Assembly: GCA_959347315.1 (NCBI GenBank)
Contig: OY365811.1
Coordinates: 30,534,904 to 30,598,903, forward strand
Reading direction: 5' to 3'
DNA from: Bimastos eiseni
Taxonomy: Eukaryota > Annelida > Clitellata > Crassiclitellata > Lumbricidae
Length of the DNA stretch: 64,000 nucleotides
Position numbers and translations under genes: made by a program. Positions within the stretch are counted from its first letter, which is position 1; each line of letters opens with the position of its first letter. This document shows positions 43,920 to 57,199 of the stretch, piece after piece. The notes under the pieces were generated by a model. That model saw only the letters and a list, made by a program, of their open reading frames with translations. It was not told the origin of the DNA and made no database searches.

Positions 43920-44419
43920 GAGAGACTGAGAGGGTCGACATATAAACGGAAGCAGAGTACTAGGCATTACAAGCAGAATTACGGTCACAGAGTGTGAAAT
44001 AAGCAGAGGCGGCGATCCCGGGTGGATCGGATGGGACAAATCTCCCCACCTTTTACAGAGAGGGCACAAGCTATACGCTATCTCACTCATTGGATGTCCC
44101 CCCACCAGTCAAACGAGATCTCCGCCTTTGGAAACAAGGCTTTCTGGAGAGATGAATGGTGAAAGGAACAGAGACAAGTGGATGGATTGGAAGCGATCGA
44201 CAAGGAGGGAAATGCGACATACACAAACAGTGACAGAGAAAGAACGAGAGAAGGAGTGACAGACAGACAGACGGTATGATACAGAATAATAAAATGGAAT
44301 ATAGAATATTATTAATGGGTAATCCTGATTTAACTGACTGATTTTCTCAGAAAATTTCGCACATATTGGATGCAAAACATTAATATCTTATTAATATAAA
44401 GAACAAAGAGAACTTAAAG

Positions 44420-44500
44420 ACCGACGGTTCGATTTCTGCATTTTACAGAGACGGTCCTTGTGACGCGCGTCACTATGAACGATGGCGCTATATAAAAGTC
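44420..44500 (+). mobile_element. SINE-like fragment with B box and retroposon tail
   Basis: GACGGTTCGATTTC resembles a pol III B box and is followed, 60 bp on, by GATGGCGCTATATAAAAG. No A box is visible, so it is truncated or unrelated. Confidence 0.4.
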
Positions 44501-45028
44501 ATCGATCGACAGCAGAAGCGTAGGAGGACTACGGATGAGAATGTCTACCTGACACATGAGATGGGAGACATCAATGGGCTGAAGCAGAAGGCCTCAATAC
44601 AGACACCAAGGAGTGTCAAGCAGCTAAACCCGACACATCGAGGCGGACGCCTACCCCTTCCATCTCTACGACCAACAGACAAGTAACTCATGAATCGGTT
44701 GAAGATTTGGCCTGGAACGGCTGGTTGACACTAATCATGAATAGGGGACAATTCCGATACGAACGGCGCAATCTGTTAGGCGGTATAACTGTAGTAACGG
44801 AATTCAATGACGCTAATAAGGCCCAGCCTTATTACATAACAGCCGCTAGTCAAACAGTAACTGGGCGCCCCTAGGAATCTGACGTTACGCTAGGTTCGCC
44901 AAGACTCGACTAACCAGGGTTTATTAATGGTTTCTGCAGGTGACCTGTCGTCCAATAGAGATACGAGTTTTGCGTTTGCGATGGCGAAGGAAATCGCCTC
45001 TAGAAGGATTGACATAGCGTAGCAAGAG

Positions 45029-45244
45029 AAGGAACAGGAACTTGTTTCGGAACTGGGGGAGAAGCTAGATCGTTCTGACGATAAGGGTAATCAACGTTGT
45101 TGGGAATCCAGTTTCCAACATAAACCAGGAAAACATTTCTAAAGGACACTAATGACTCCAGTAAGTGTAGATAGGATGAGTGGTGTGTATATATATAATT
45201 AAATATACATATTGCTGAGCTTGGTGATAGAGGAAAGAACAAGC
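45029..45244 (+). repeat. Dispersed repeat, copy B (matches 1022-1262)
   Basis: The frame KEQELVSELGEKLDRSDD ends KPGKHF and a TAA, as in copy A. Here the open frame reaches further upstream (AFAMAKEIASRRIDIA then a TAG near 45018-45020). Confidence 0.75.
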
Positions 45245-46283
45245 GTAATGAGATTGATTATGAATATATCACGAAGTCTACTCTTAGGGTGCATATAACC
45301 GTTTGAAGCTATCAATCATCATCATAATCACATTCTCAGGATACCTTGAGAAATCTTTGATTTATTCTAGACTGGATATCTCTTTCTTGGATGGAAGACA
45401 ATACAAAGAATAATATATATATATATATATATAATTATATATATATAATTTCATTCGCTATTACAAGAGATCAAGCACGTAGCCTGCTTTTGTAATCTTA
45501 TACAGTTCCCTCAGGTCATCAGTGGTCAGTGCGCTTGGGAACGTCAATGGAGCCAACGGCGACGACTGGTAATGATTATACTATCTATTTTGTCACAAAT
45601 AAACACTTACATGTATTAAATAATAAATGCGATCTCAAATCTCGAATAGCTTCTAACTTTACTTTTTAGATGGCGACATGGATTGTTAAGACCTACATAT
45701 GTACTACTATTAAGGTGGCATTTTTATTATTTATATAGTATAAAACAATGCCTGCAACATCCCTCTGTGCTCTTTTAATATGTCTTTCTCTCAACAGTAT
45801 AGATGCAATTGTCAGCGCATGCTTCATTATAGCCGAAATCCAGACGTGAATGTTATCCATTCGGCCTCGGGTTGAATCCAACTAAGGCGGAACCCGAGCA
45901 TACGTGGAGCGACACGTGTCAGGTGTGATCAAGGACATATGAAGATTTGACCAAATGACCAAATGACCACTCGCCCTTTAGAATCAACAGCTTATCATCG
46001 TCCTCTATCTGAGTGTCAATGGCAATTCGCTTTAACCTCAAACACTTCCCTGATTCTTCCGGATATCATCCTCGCTCATCTGCATTATTGTCATGTAATC
46101 TTACAGGCCTGCCTTAGTTTGGTCTTTACTATGCCAGCCGATCGAATCATATACTCAACAGGTAGCAGCATTCGAATATTATGAATTATGTGAGAAAGCG
46201 TTGCCATCTGGTTTTCCATTGTCGAACACATCATTCATTCGAAACTTTCTACCTAGTACGTGACTAGCTCATTGGCACTGCTC

Positions 46284-46331
46284 CAGCCTCCATCAATGTA
46301 CCGGTATATACCGGTACATTGATGGAGGCTG
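46284..46331. repeat. Perfect 48-bp palindrome without spacer
   Basis: CAGCCTCCATCAATGTACCG continues GTAT and is followed at once by its exact reverse complement. The centre is GGTATATACC. Confidence 0.98.
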
Positions 46332-49300
46332 AACCAGATCGGATATATTTATGCTCTGCTGTCCTCTGTCTTCAATTTAAAGCCACTATTTCTTCTCTTC
46401 TGTGGTGTACCCTCATGGACAGTCTGTGATTGTATCAATATGCTGATGTTGTTGACTGCTTTTAAACTGCCTTAAACGCATCTGATTGTATCAGTTGTAA
46501 AGCAGTTCATGAAACGTTGTTAGCTACAAGAGCTCTATTTAATAAGGCAGGTACCAATGAATGAATAACAAAACGAGCGAACGATGAATGAATGAAGCGA
46601 ATAAACGAAAGAACGAATAAAAAAACAGATTACAACATTGTTTGCAATACGACCATGTTGTCCGCTGCTTTGGCATGAGGGTCAAAGGATGTTACAAACC
46701 GCAATTCCATCACCCAGGTGATCTTTTTCCCTAGGGGAATTGAATGTCTTGGAGACGTGTTTCTAGCTTCGATATGATACGAACCTCGGACAGACGGAAG
46801 AAGGTTGGAGCCTCATCAATCAACTGTGAAGGAAACAAGCGCATCGTTCATCTTTTTCTCAATCCCATCGCTATTTCTTGGATATCATCTGAGTCTTATA
46901 AGGTCGTGTTCGCCGACGTGTATAAATTGTTTTAACTGTGTGATGTTTCTAAGTGGACTCTTGAAGAAATATAATTGAAAAGCAATGTCCGATATAACAG
47001 CAGATACTATTGTGATGTGGACAAATTATCTGTCAGGCATTCATTCGGTCTAAGACTGCATCGCGGGCTTTCGCGTTTTTTGCGTTTTTTAGTTTATAGA
47101 CATCCTCTAACAGAATACACCGGTAGATGGCGTTCTCAGCCTGGGAGCGACAATAATAGTTGAGTTACGTGGCCGCTGAGTCGCAACGGTCAAACCTTCC
47201 ACAGCCATCTGAACGCTAATCGCAGGTGGAAAACTGCTCCAAAGTAATGTACGCACGACATCAACTGCCCTTCATCACGATCTTTAACATCATCATCTTT
47301 ATCATCACCGTCCTTTCGTCATCGTCAGCATGTCTACACCACAAAGGAACTCGCCTCAGGACCAAACAGATTAATCGATAATAAGAGCGAGAAGCGCTTC
47401 TAGGCCAGGCTCATATAATACCTTTGTGATATCCTTCGCCCATCTATCCTGCTCCTGTGATGTATATAATTTTTAGCTTCGACGTTACACCGTTACACGG
47501 TCAATAGAACTATGCATTTACACAACCAAGAGTGCGGCGTAATCAAAGAATTGGGTGTCTCTGTTATATAATCATCAGCGTCGCATTTGCTAAATTAAAA
47601 TATTACTAACTAATAGACTACACCTAAATATATTTAGGCAGTCTTTCATATACCTCAACTACTGCTTTGCACAAAACATTAAACGTGTAAACCTAAACAC
47701 ACAAATTCACAAAATGTTTCAATAGCTATTCACTTTCAACTTTGAATTTAATAAGTTTACAATTTCTTCTTCGTTACAGTTTAATGATTAAACTTTTTTC
47801 AAAGACCCAATATTCCTTTTTTCATTTTTATATTTCTAGACAAATGTCTACAAAATTTCGTATTCCCTGATAACTTCGTGGGTCCTAGGCACTGTGCCTA
47901 CTGGATAAGATGGCCCTGCATTAGATGATCACTGTATTCGCTTCATGTTGCTTATCGCCGTTCGCTTCGCTCGATCGATTGAATAATTATTAAGCGGCTG
48001 TGGAACTGAAGCAAAGAAATTTCAGCTAGTAAAATACAAAGATAGAGCAGAGAGCAAACGAGAGCGCTGTGAGCAAAACAGATAGCAAAGAGCAGAAGAG
48101 CACAGTGAGCAGAAGCGAGCAAAGTAGGCCTACGCAACTTTCTGTTTTGCTCTGAAAGACTCATTTCATTTCGGTAGTTTGCGCTGCCATTTTACTCTGT
48201 GGACACATCTTTAAAATGTGTTTGAAACAGTTTCAGGACGGCCATACAGCTAGTACGAAAGCATAGTATGACAACGAATTCATTTATGATTCAAGCACTC
48301 CAGCTCCTCACACATGCAATTTGCTATAAGATGCCCTAATCTCGATATGCCACCAATTACTCGAGGGCATATCTAGATTTATCCGGTAGCAATCAGATGA
48401 TGCCTTGCACATTAAGGATGATGACTCAACAGAACCTTATCCATTACACAGACAGGTGAGACTTGTGCTAACAATATTCAACTATTAAAGCTCTGAACGT
48501 TAAAGAGGTGCACGACGAGACTTACGCCACGCAGTTACATTCTGCAACGGGCGCAATATCAATCAATCAATCGATGTGTGTTTATATTTTCGCTACGCTG
48601 GTGCCTGATGTAACTAGACATTCGCTGGAGCGTCAATGTCTACAGATGTAAAGCCCATAATTCCGACAAATATTCAGCGAAATCAGAAGGTGTACGACCA
48701 GCAGCCATCAATCACCGCCTAAGCCTCACACACTTCCATAAAAGCCTTGCGATACATACAAAATGAACGTAATGGTCACAGTTGTATACAAACGCATGTA
48801 TATATTTGTCCTTCGCTTCGCGATGCAACAGTGAGGATGTATGTATGTATAAATGTATGTGTACATGTATGAAGTTTTGTATACGTGTATGTATTTAAAT
48901 AAATATATGAATTCTAATAACTATATATTTTCATGCAGGAATCCATATAATAGCCACGGTACAAAATTCAATATATGTATATTAGCTTTTATATGTTATA
49001 TGCCTTTGGGAGCACATATTTGAATACATGCCACGTTAGAAGAGGCTTATAACCCTGGCATTGGGTTATGCTCGAGTGCATAGATGATGTAGGATGTACT
49101 TATACTTATAGATAATCATCGTAAGTAAAGTCAAATATAAGTAGACAGCTGATATAGCGTCAGCTTTGAAAGAAATCCTAAGCACTCTTCGTGTACATCG
49201 GTTCTAATGGATAAAACTGGATATTTCAGAACCTTGGATATGTAAGTACGTGCCAAGTATATACATCATGCGCTTGAAGCCAGTCCTGTTTTCAATGCTG

Positions 49301-50325
49301 TTCAGATTAGCTAAAGGGTACAAAGGTCATTCGGTGGAAAATCCTTTCGACCATTCACCCAGTCACGTATTCAAGCATTCATTAGTTCCATCTTTGGTTC
49401 ATTTTTTAATTAACTTATCGTTCAGCAATACAATTACGACTGTTCCACCCCTTTCAATGGTTTGTTTACTTAATCCTTAATTAACTAATAATAATTGTTT
49501 TATGCAACGAGAGGGGGGACAACTGAGTCTAAAATCCAAGGCTAATATTTTATAGGATTATGGGTTGGAAAATAAAACCTGAGGAAGATATTAACGTCGT
49601 ATTGGTTCCTATCAGCGACTAAATTTATGTAATCTAATCACAACAGTAAATTCAGGTTCTTAACAGACCCTGAGTCTAAAAGATTAATTGAAATGGCTAA
49701 TGGTAAATTTAATTAAGTTGTTGCCAATGAAGTTATTTTTTAAGTACTGAACCAGATTGTGATGCAATCATTGTGACTTGTGATTAGGCAACCAATTTCG
49801 AATGCTATGTAAATGTTTTTAATTTCTACAACTTTTTTATGAATGATTCGTAATGGAGCAGTGAGTGTAGTCTATCTCAGACAACATGATTTATCAACGT
49901 CGACTTGGCCTGAGCTTTGTAAATTGAAGTCAACCCTGCGTGATGTTAAGTTTGAAGATATTTGGCTGGGATTTTATGTCAGTGCTCAAACGCACATAAT
50001 TGGGGGTATTTAGGATCAACCACCTCAGAGCATAAATCAGACAGTGCCAGAAAAACATTTAAAAGATTTCTAAGAAAGTTCCACCATATATTTTGATGGC
50101 TAATAGAGATGTCAATTTAATATCCTACAATCCTAATGCATGCAGAACTGACATAATACTCAGACGTGTTATCAATATGTGTGGGTTTCTGCCGGTCATA
50201 TTCGTGATACAAGAATTGCAGGAACTTTAGCTACTTAAAATGATCGTGTTTGCTTCAACCGAAGTCTTGTGACATTTCCAACAATATATAGTTGAGATAA
50301 AGTATGCAGTTATTTTAGATCAGTT

Positions 50326-50469
50326 CAGTGGCGTCAATCCCCTCTGAGTGATGGAGGCAAATCTCTGCTCCCAACTGTCAGGAAGGCAAGATACTCCCGC
50401 AGACAAAAAAAATTCCCAATACCTGAATTTGGAGGTATTTGCCTCCAGATCATTATCTGGACGCCACTG
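50326..50469. mobile_element. 144-bp hAT-type MITE with perfect 8-bp target duplication
   Basis: Termini CAGTGGCGTCAATCCCC ... TCTGGACGCCACTG. Both flanks are GATCAGTT (50318-50325, 50470-50477). An internal GAGGTATTTGCCTCC-type hairpin is present. Same family as 22028-22089 and with ends like 43628-43919. Confidence 0.92.
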
Positions 50470-51674
50470 GATCAGTTGTTCTCAAACTATGTTGCTCAGC
50501 CCGAATTAACCGGCCGGCCATTTAGGACGCCCGTTACACCGGAACTATTTCTGGTTATTTTGCGTGATACCTCTCTATCATCATTCCTCATCTGGTTTCA
50601 TCTATTACAATGGGAAAAGTGCTAACCAGTACAAAGAAAATAGTACTAATTGAATGCATGACTCACAGCAAGTTATGCGATACCTTGTTTTGGCCTTCGG
50701 TGAGAGATGTCTGGGAACCACTGCTGTATATAGATACACTTTAGCACGCATGTTTGATCGTGTTTGAACGTGCGACCTGTTCTAAAAATTGATTCCACAG
50801 TTTGGTAATTCGCACCAGAACAAAATAGTCTCACGAGATTTAATTAAAACAATCAATACACGTGCAATTGGACGAAATCATGATTACGTAACTTAAGATG
50901 AGAAACACCTGATATGGCGGTCTACGTGATGTACTACGATACTAAATAGGGTCAAAATGCCACGACATAGGATGCGTGCACACTGGGCAGAGGTTGACAG
51001 GCAAGTTCATTCCTTAAGTTAGGCATTGGTTTGGAAATGACCAGCAGCACCACAGATTGGAACAGAGAGGGTATGTCAGATAGAGGCCGAGGGCAAGGTC
51101 ATGAGACACCCAAATAGAGTCACCAGCAATAATCATTTGGGTTCGCCTAGATAGGTATAAACGGATCCAGAAAATGGGAGACCCAGAAGGCCATAGGAGG
51201 TCTCAAGAGGCACATGAACATCAGTTAATTAAATACACGTGTCCATTTAAAGATTGCTTAGTGATAATTAATCGAGTGCCTAGGATGAAAACACTTAAAT
51301 ATAGCGCCTCATAAGTAGGCCTACATCTTGACAGCGTTGGTAGGCCTAACTCGTGCTATCTTACTGATCTAAAGATACGTGGCTTCGGGCAGAGAGGAAG
51401 TTATTTGCTGATCAATTGTAGATAAAGCAAAAGGTACATGAAGCGCTTTAGAGAAGCACTTCATCGCTACATGTATGTAGAGGTTCTAATGCGGCGCTGT
51501 ATAAATCTTCGATGTATACATTTCGATATAGACAAAAGCACCACGCATTGAACATGTATGACATGGTATAATCATGCAGACTACTGTATTATACAGTATT
51601 ATGTACTGTATTATATAATACATAAAAATACAATGTACATAACAACTCTGCGGTATATTTATATTAGTGTACAC

Positions 51675-51678
<4 letters not shown>

Positions 51679-51725
<47 letters not shown>
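51679..51725. repeat. (TA)n microsatellite
   Basis: About 23 uninterrupted TA units. Confidence 0.97.
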
Positions 51726-51727
<2 letters not shown>

Positions 51728-52536
51728 GAAATATACTGCAGATCATATCATATTATATATTTATATATATTATTTTATATATGTATATATGTGATCGCAT
51801 ATAGACAATGTTTGCTAGTGGCTTTGATGGTTTATATAGGCGAGTGATGATGGTTTACATGTGTAAACCACTCGGACTTAGTATATAGTGTGTGCTGATA
51901 TACTTTTATTATGTGATCATGATCGAGTCTATGCGTGTTTATGTGAAGTATAAAAAATTGCTCATTAATATCTCGGAGCTGTCATCTTATAATGTGATTT
52001 ACGAATGCTCGTGTACAATTCGAGAGCGAGAGAGGTAAAAATTGAAAATGGTAATGAGACAGAAGAAAGACAGAGAAAAAAGGAACCAACGAATGACACA
52101 ACAAAAGAGTGAGCTTAAAAGAGCGAGATACTGAGAAGTAGATAGAGATAGAAAGAGAGAGAGATGGAGAGATAGAAAGAATGGGTAGGAAATAAGGAAT
52201 ACAGCAACACAGAGACAGCAGCAGATAAGTCTAAGTCGAGAGATAGTAAGCGATAAAGAGGGAGAGAGAGAATTGTAATGGTATGAATATTTCAATGAAT
52301 ATTTAAGCAGTGGTCGTGTGTGTATTGATTTGTAGGTTCCATAAATTGGATGCGGATAGAAAATAAACGAGAGTTTTTCTACTGCCCTTTATGTCTTGTC
52401 GAAGAGAGACAATGGCCGACCTCAAAGAGACTAATCATTATCATATTACAGTTTCATTTCAACGTCTTTGCTATCAAGCACCTGTTTATAATGATCTTCC
52501 AGGTACAAAGACTTCAAGCTACCCTACCCATTTTTA

Positions 52537-52584
52537 ATTACCCCTGGTAATGTGAAATCGATTTCATATCTCCCCAGGGGTAAT
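52537..52584. repeat. Inverted repeat with nested palindrome
   Basis: ATTACCCCTGG (52537-52547) and CCAGGGGTAAT (52574-52584) bracket GAAATCGATTTC, itself a palindrome. Confidence 0.9.
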
Positions 52585-54304
52585 ATTAAATCGATTTCCA
52601 ATTGCCTCTGCCCTCTTCACGTTCCTCCTATCTAATTTTGCCAAAAATGACAAATTCTTGAGCTTCCCAATAATGAATCGTTTATTGAATAAAACACGTG
52701 GAACATACAAGATTGCAAGATAGTTTCAATATGTAAAATATTAAAGGAGACAGAAATAGATGTCTATTGCATCAAACTACGTGCAGGTCTATCTATTCTT
52801 ACACTGGATCAAATGAACATCAGATTTTAGGCTTCAAGTAAACATCAGACATACAGGTTCAACCAAAATAGAGAAAAAATTGGAATAATGACAACTGTGC
52901 ATATTCATAAGGGCAATAGAATTGCAACTTTTGAATTGATAATAGCCTACAGTCCACTATTTAGCTCAGCAAAAGTTTTAATAACAGTAACGTAACAAAT
53001 TGCCGGTTCAAATGGTGTGAGAAATTGTTCATCATGAAAACTTCGCGAGCATGAATGTGTTTCATATCTGCTTTGAGTGGCTTATACTCTAATTATTTAT
53101 AATCATTTCCATATTTACTGTTTACGTAAATGCAATTGCTAAGGATTGTTACATAGCAGAAATCTTAACATCAGTGCCTCAGGTTCCAAGGCGGGTAATT
53201 TTATTCTAGTTTTTATGCTCGATAACTTCAACGCAGACACTGCGAAAACAAATGGCCAGTATCCAAAATGATTGATCCATTATTGTCCTAAAATGAAAAT
53301 GACCTTCTAGAGTTCGTATCAGAATCTGGCTGAAAGAACGGAACAGGCAGTTGCCACCGGGTTTTAATATGCTGGTCTTGATGGGTTGATTGATTGGAAT
53401 GTTACATATACTTGATCTACATTTTATTCTGGTGAAACTATTAGCTGCACCATTTCATGATAGCTCAACAGATTGTTGATTATTGATTGTTGTTTGATTA
53501 TAACATGGATACCAGCCTTTATTCTTAACGTGCATCTAAAAATTGATACTCTATTTTGATGCATGAAAAAAGCCTGAGCATCTAAATAACCATAAATTAA
53601 TAACTCTCCTCAGAGGTTATCTGAAATCGTAGAGGGTAGGTGTTAATCGCCTTCAGGTTAACGGCACTCACAGAGTTAACCTATAATGAACATATTTATT
53701 ACTTCCGACACAATAGTTATGACTAGTGGCGACGTTCAGTAAAAGGATACAGAGCCACAGACAAAGCATAGAGTCTGTATATGTAAAATTCTGTATCTAT
53801 GTCTGAGTTTGTGTCTGTGTTTGTCTATAACCTTCTGTCTGTCTATTTAGTCTCTCTTATTAGATCTGTGTTTCTCATACTCATTATCTAGCTCCACCAG
53901 TTCTCTTGTGGGTTATGCCAGTCCCAAGTGCGGATAAAAGAGGAAGGTCACGTCAAAGACCCTTGAAGCCTCGATAAACTACTGATACATTCTACCTCTG
54001 TTTCTATCTCTCCACTCACTTATTTCCCATTTATGTTTCACACTTTCCAGGTCATCGGTTCTACCCCTATTTCAAGTGCCGCAGTGCGTTTGCAGCCGAT
54101 TCAATAAAGTAGCCTACATAGGGTACTTACCTATCAGTCTATATTTCTCTTTGCTACCGTAAAAGCGAGATCTAGCTTTCTGAGGCGCCGCTCGAAAACA
54201 GACCGCAGGACAACAACATGTTAATGAGATTTTATCATTCTCTCTCCCACGCGCCATCTCTCCCTTTCTCTCCCTCTCACCGTAGCCTACAAACTTTGCA
54301 TTAA

Positions 54305-54367
54305 CCCTTTGACGACCAGCTACACATGTTTTCCCATACATTTTAGTACACGCTGGTCGCTAAAGGG
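54305..54367. mobile_element. 63-bp piggyBac-like miniature element at TTAA
   Basis: TTAA on both sides (54301-54304, 54368-54371). Inside, CCCTTTGACGACCAGC and GCTGGTCGCTAAAGGG are inverted repeats with two adjacent mismatches. CCC...GGG ends at a duplicated TTAA are the piggyBac pattern. Too short for any gene. Confidence 0.65.
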
Positions 54368-55423
54368 TTAAAGAGCTAATTACATTTCATTTCCACATTT
54401 ATTTCATCTTCTGTGAGCTTTCTTTGTCAATCAAATGCTCACCCCGTTCTTGTTTTCTCATAATTCTCATGCCAGTCAAATGCCAGAATCGAGATTCAAC
54501 GCCTTATGATCAAATATGTATCGAACGTCGAAAAAATCGGTAATAGATAATTGTGCTCCATTTCTTGCGCACCTGATATCACCTAATTACAAGCACTTGT
54601 CAATCGAGCAATCGATCCAAAAAAGATATCGTAATCTTTAGGCTGTCAGTTGTAGTTGATGGAGGCCTAAGTGCGATATTCGTTCAATATACTGGTATTA
54701 GCAGTTCCAGGTATCATACTTGTTGCCTAGCAAATTGGAATAGCAAAAAACTGTAGGCCTCTACTTATAAATCAATACACAAGGTAAAGCACTCGTCTTT
54801 TTATGCTCAATACTGGCATGACACGTTTCAGAGTAGCGAATAACAAAACAACTCCAAGAGCCATAGGCAATAAGGCATGGTACTAGGCCATCGAGTAGAT
54901 TTATGAAAGAGGCGCTATATCAAGTTTTAATTGATTGATTGAGCGTTATGCTATAATGTACAGTTAGGAAGGGAAACGTACTATAAAGCGCGACTGTTTA
55001 AGGTAACTCTGAGTAGTGCAAGCAAGGACAAGGCAGGGATAAAATAAATGTAAAGTTATTAAAGACATAGTAAGATACAGTAACCCAACACAGGACAAGG
55101 CTAGATAAAAAAAATGACGTGAGAGGGTGAGGTGGTGTAGGAGACACACACTGCACGAAATGAACGGTCCAAAATATTGAATGCAATTACAACGTATTGT
55201 GGAAAATGACGAAACCATTCGACCAGATTCTGATCGTCGTTCGTCTTGATTTGATTCCTGTTGAGTCCCGACGAACAACGGGTTTCGAATGACTCAATTT
55301 CCTCTTTAGACGTCAAACAAGCTTCTGCGCAGATTCCAGGCAGACCGTCGTCGACCGCCTCCTTAATGGAGCGAACAGCTGAGATCTACGGTTAGGGCTT
55401 GTTGCAAGACTAACACTGGCTTA

Positions 55424-55459
55424 ATGTGCTTCATCGCCTGGTGTTACTTTCACTTCCTC

Positions 55460-55504
<45 letters not shown>

Positions 55505-56149
55505 CATACGTGGTCTTTCTCACTCTCTGCTTCTTTCTCTCATTCTCACGTTCTTCACTCTCGCTCTCACACTGTGCAGCCCACTTTACTGCAACCATGT
55601 CCGAATATTAGTTTATACAATAATATATGCGATGAACATTACAGTGACTACTTCCTGAGGGTGCAACATTTAAGATACCCTGTTGTCCTGAACCACGCGT
55701 GTCTACATCGCACTACCATAAAGCAGCTCTTTGTTCAGGATTTGAGCCATCGAGTTTGTGATCCTTTCTCTCTTTCGTCTGCAAACGATGTGTTCAGGAC
55801 TTCAACGCGTGTCCGTTGTGTATTCTCGGCTTCTTTGACAGTCCTTCGGGATCTGTCGTCCATTGCAATACGTACGGTTTACGTTGAATTAGTGTTTCAT
55901 AAAACATTACAAATTGTCAATGAGACGCAGCCTTATGACTCTGTATACAGTGTACAGAATTTATCCAAGGTAGTGCGCCACACCAAATTTCTTGATACTT
56001 GCACGCATGCATACAAGCATACATGCATGCATACACAGGCATACATACATGCATATATTAACAAAGTGCCACATACCTACAACCTTAATTTCATATACAT
56101 ATACATAGGCCTACAAGGCCATATATACATTCGTATTTTAAATATTTAA
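55424..56149 (+). CDS. Hypothetical 241-codon open frame, probably fortuitous
   Basis: I do not recognise this frame. Its first 60 codons are a (CT)n microsatellite read as Ser-Leu repeats and its end is a CATACATGCATA repeat read as HTCMHTQ. The middle, about 150 codons from 55555 to 56005, is not repetitive. It includes YPVVLNHACLHRTTIKQLF and ends VVRHTKFLDT. No splice-flanked continuation or motif was found. It is the longest frame not explained by a retroelement. Confidence 0.12.
55465..55501 (+). repeat. (CT)n microsatellite
   Basis: About 18 CT units. Confidence 0.97.
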
Positions 56150-56408
56150 TCAATTATTGATCGTATACATGTGCAGCAGAGCGCTTAACGACGAACGTAC
56201 ATACATACATATGTTTGTATGTGCAGCGTTTTGTCTATTGTAACTTCGGGACGAGACCCAGTGAGCACTTAAAGCGATTTCATCGAGTGGCTTCGCTCTG
56301 AAAGACGACCATTTGACGAAGTAGAGTCGTGCGCTCGTACAAAGCTAAAAGAGTGTTAAGTCGGTGCTTATGAAGTTAGCACAGGGATGGTTGTCAGGTT
56401 GTGAACGA

Positions 56409-56409
<1 letters not shown>

Positions 56410-56444
<35 letters not shown>

Positions 56445-56453
56445 GAACAGACA
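56410..56453 (+). repeat. (GACA)n microsatellite
   Basis: About ten ACAG units, the last ones interrupted by GAAC. Confidence 0.95.
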
Positions 56454-57199
56454 GTGAATCTGCAGATAATATGCATCGATACGGGTTGCACCTCGTTTGA
56501 AAGTGGCCTACATTAGATCATCGCTCATTCAAAGAGACTTTCCAATCAGGTGCAGATTTGACGATTGTCGGAGAGGCGGCGGAAGATCGAACGCAGGAAC
56601 TGTTGGCGGATACAAAACTGGACACTATATAGGCCTATGTAGAATTTCAGATTGGACAGCTGAGGCGAATTCTGGTTGAAGTTGACAAAAGAAGCAACAG
56701 AATTTCTTTCAGGAGTTTTGTTAGACAAAATTTGGGAAACTCGGAAACACATATATGCACTGTCAGACTATTTGCACCCAAACAAAAATAGACACAAGCC
56801 CATAAATAATTTCGACTTAATTGGTACCTATTTACATTTACCAACGTTTCTATAGGCCTTTTTTATGCGTGTAGCAGCACACCTATTTATTTCATTTAAT
56901 GAATCAACATACGACAAAGCTTTAAACCCTTTGGCCAATTCATCAGAGCTATATTTATTTACTGCAATGATGGTTATATGCCCAGACCAGAAAAGGATGA
57001 GCAAGGGAGTAGTAAAGGCTTGGGCGGAGAGTTAAAGGCAAGAGATACGCAATACAAGATAAAATTCCTATGTTTTTTTCTATTTTCACTGCAATGTTAT
57101 CAATATGAGTTTTCCAGTTTGACTGAAGTGATCAGCTGAAATCCAGTTTGGCTTGACAGTTGTGTACACAAAGTTTATATTTGACACAAATGTAACATT

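Noticed and set aside
47160..47235. Possible receptor exon (PPAISVQMAVEGL on the minus strand)
   Set aside because: Only loosely like the start of ANF-receptor domains. The acceptor lacks a pyrimidine tract and the frame is short.
54125..54230. Minus-strand stretch ending at GATAG/GTAAGTAC
   Set aside because: Good donor, but the coding side (CFRAAPQKARSRFYGSKEKY) matches nothing known to me and the upstream border is unclear.
56840..57190. Further LINE or protein fragment on the minus strand
   Set aside because: A few words resemble reverse transcriptase (LxLFW), but no continuous block could be aligned by eye.
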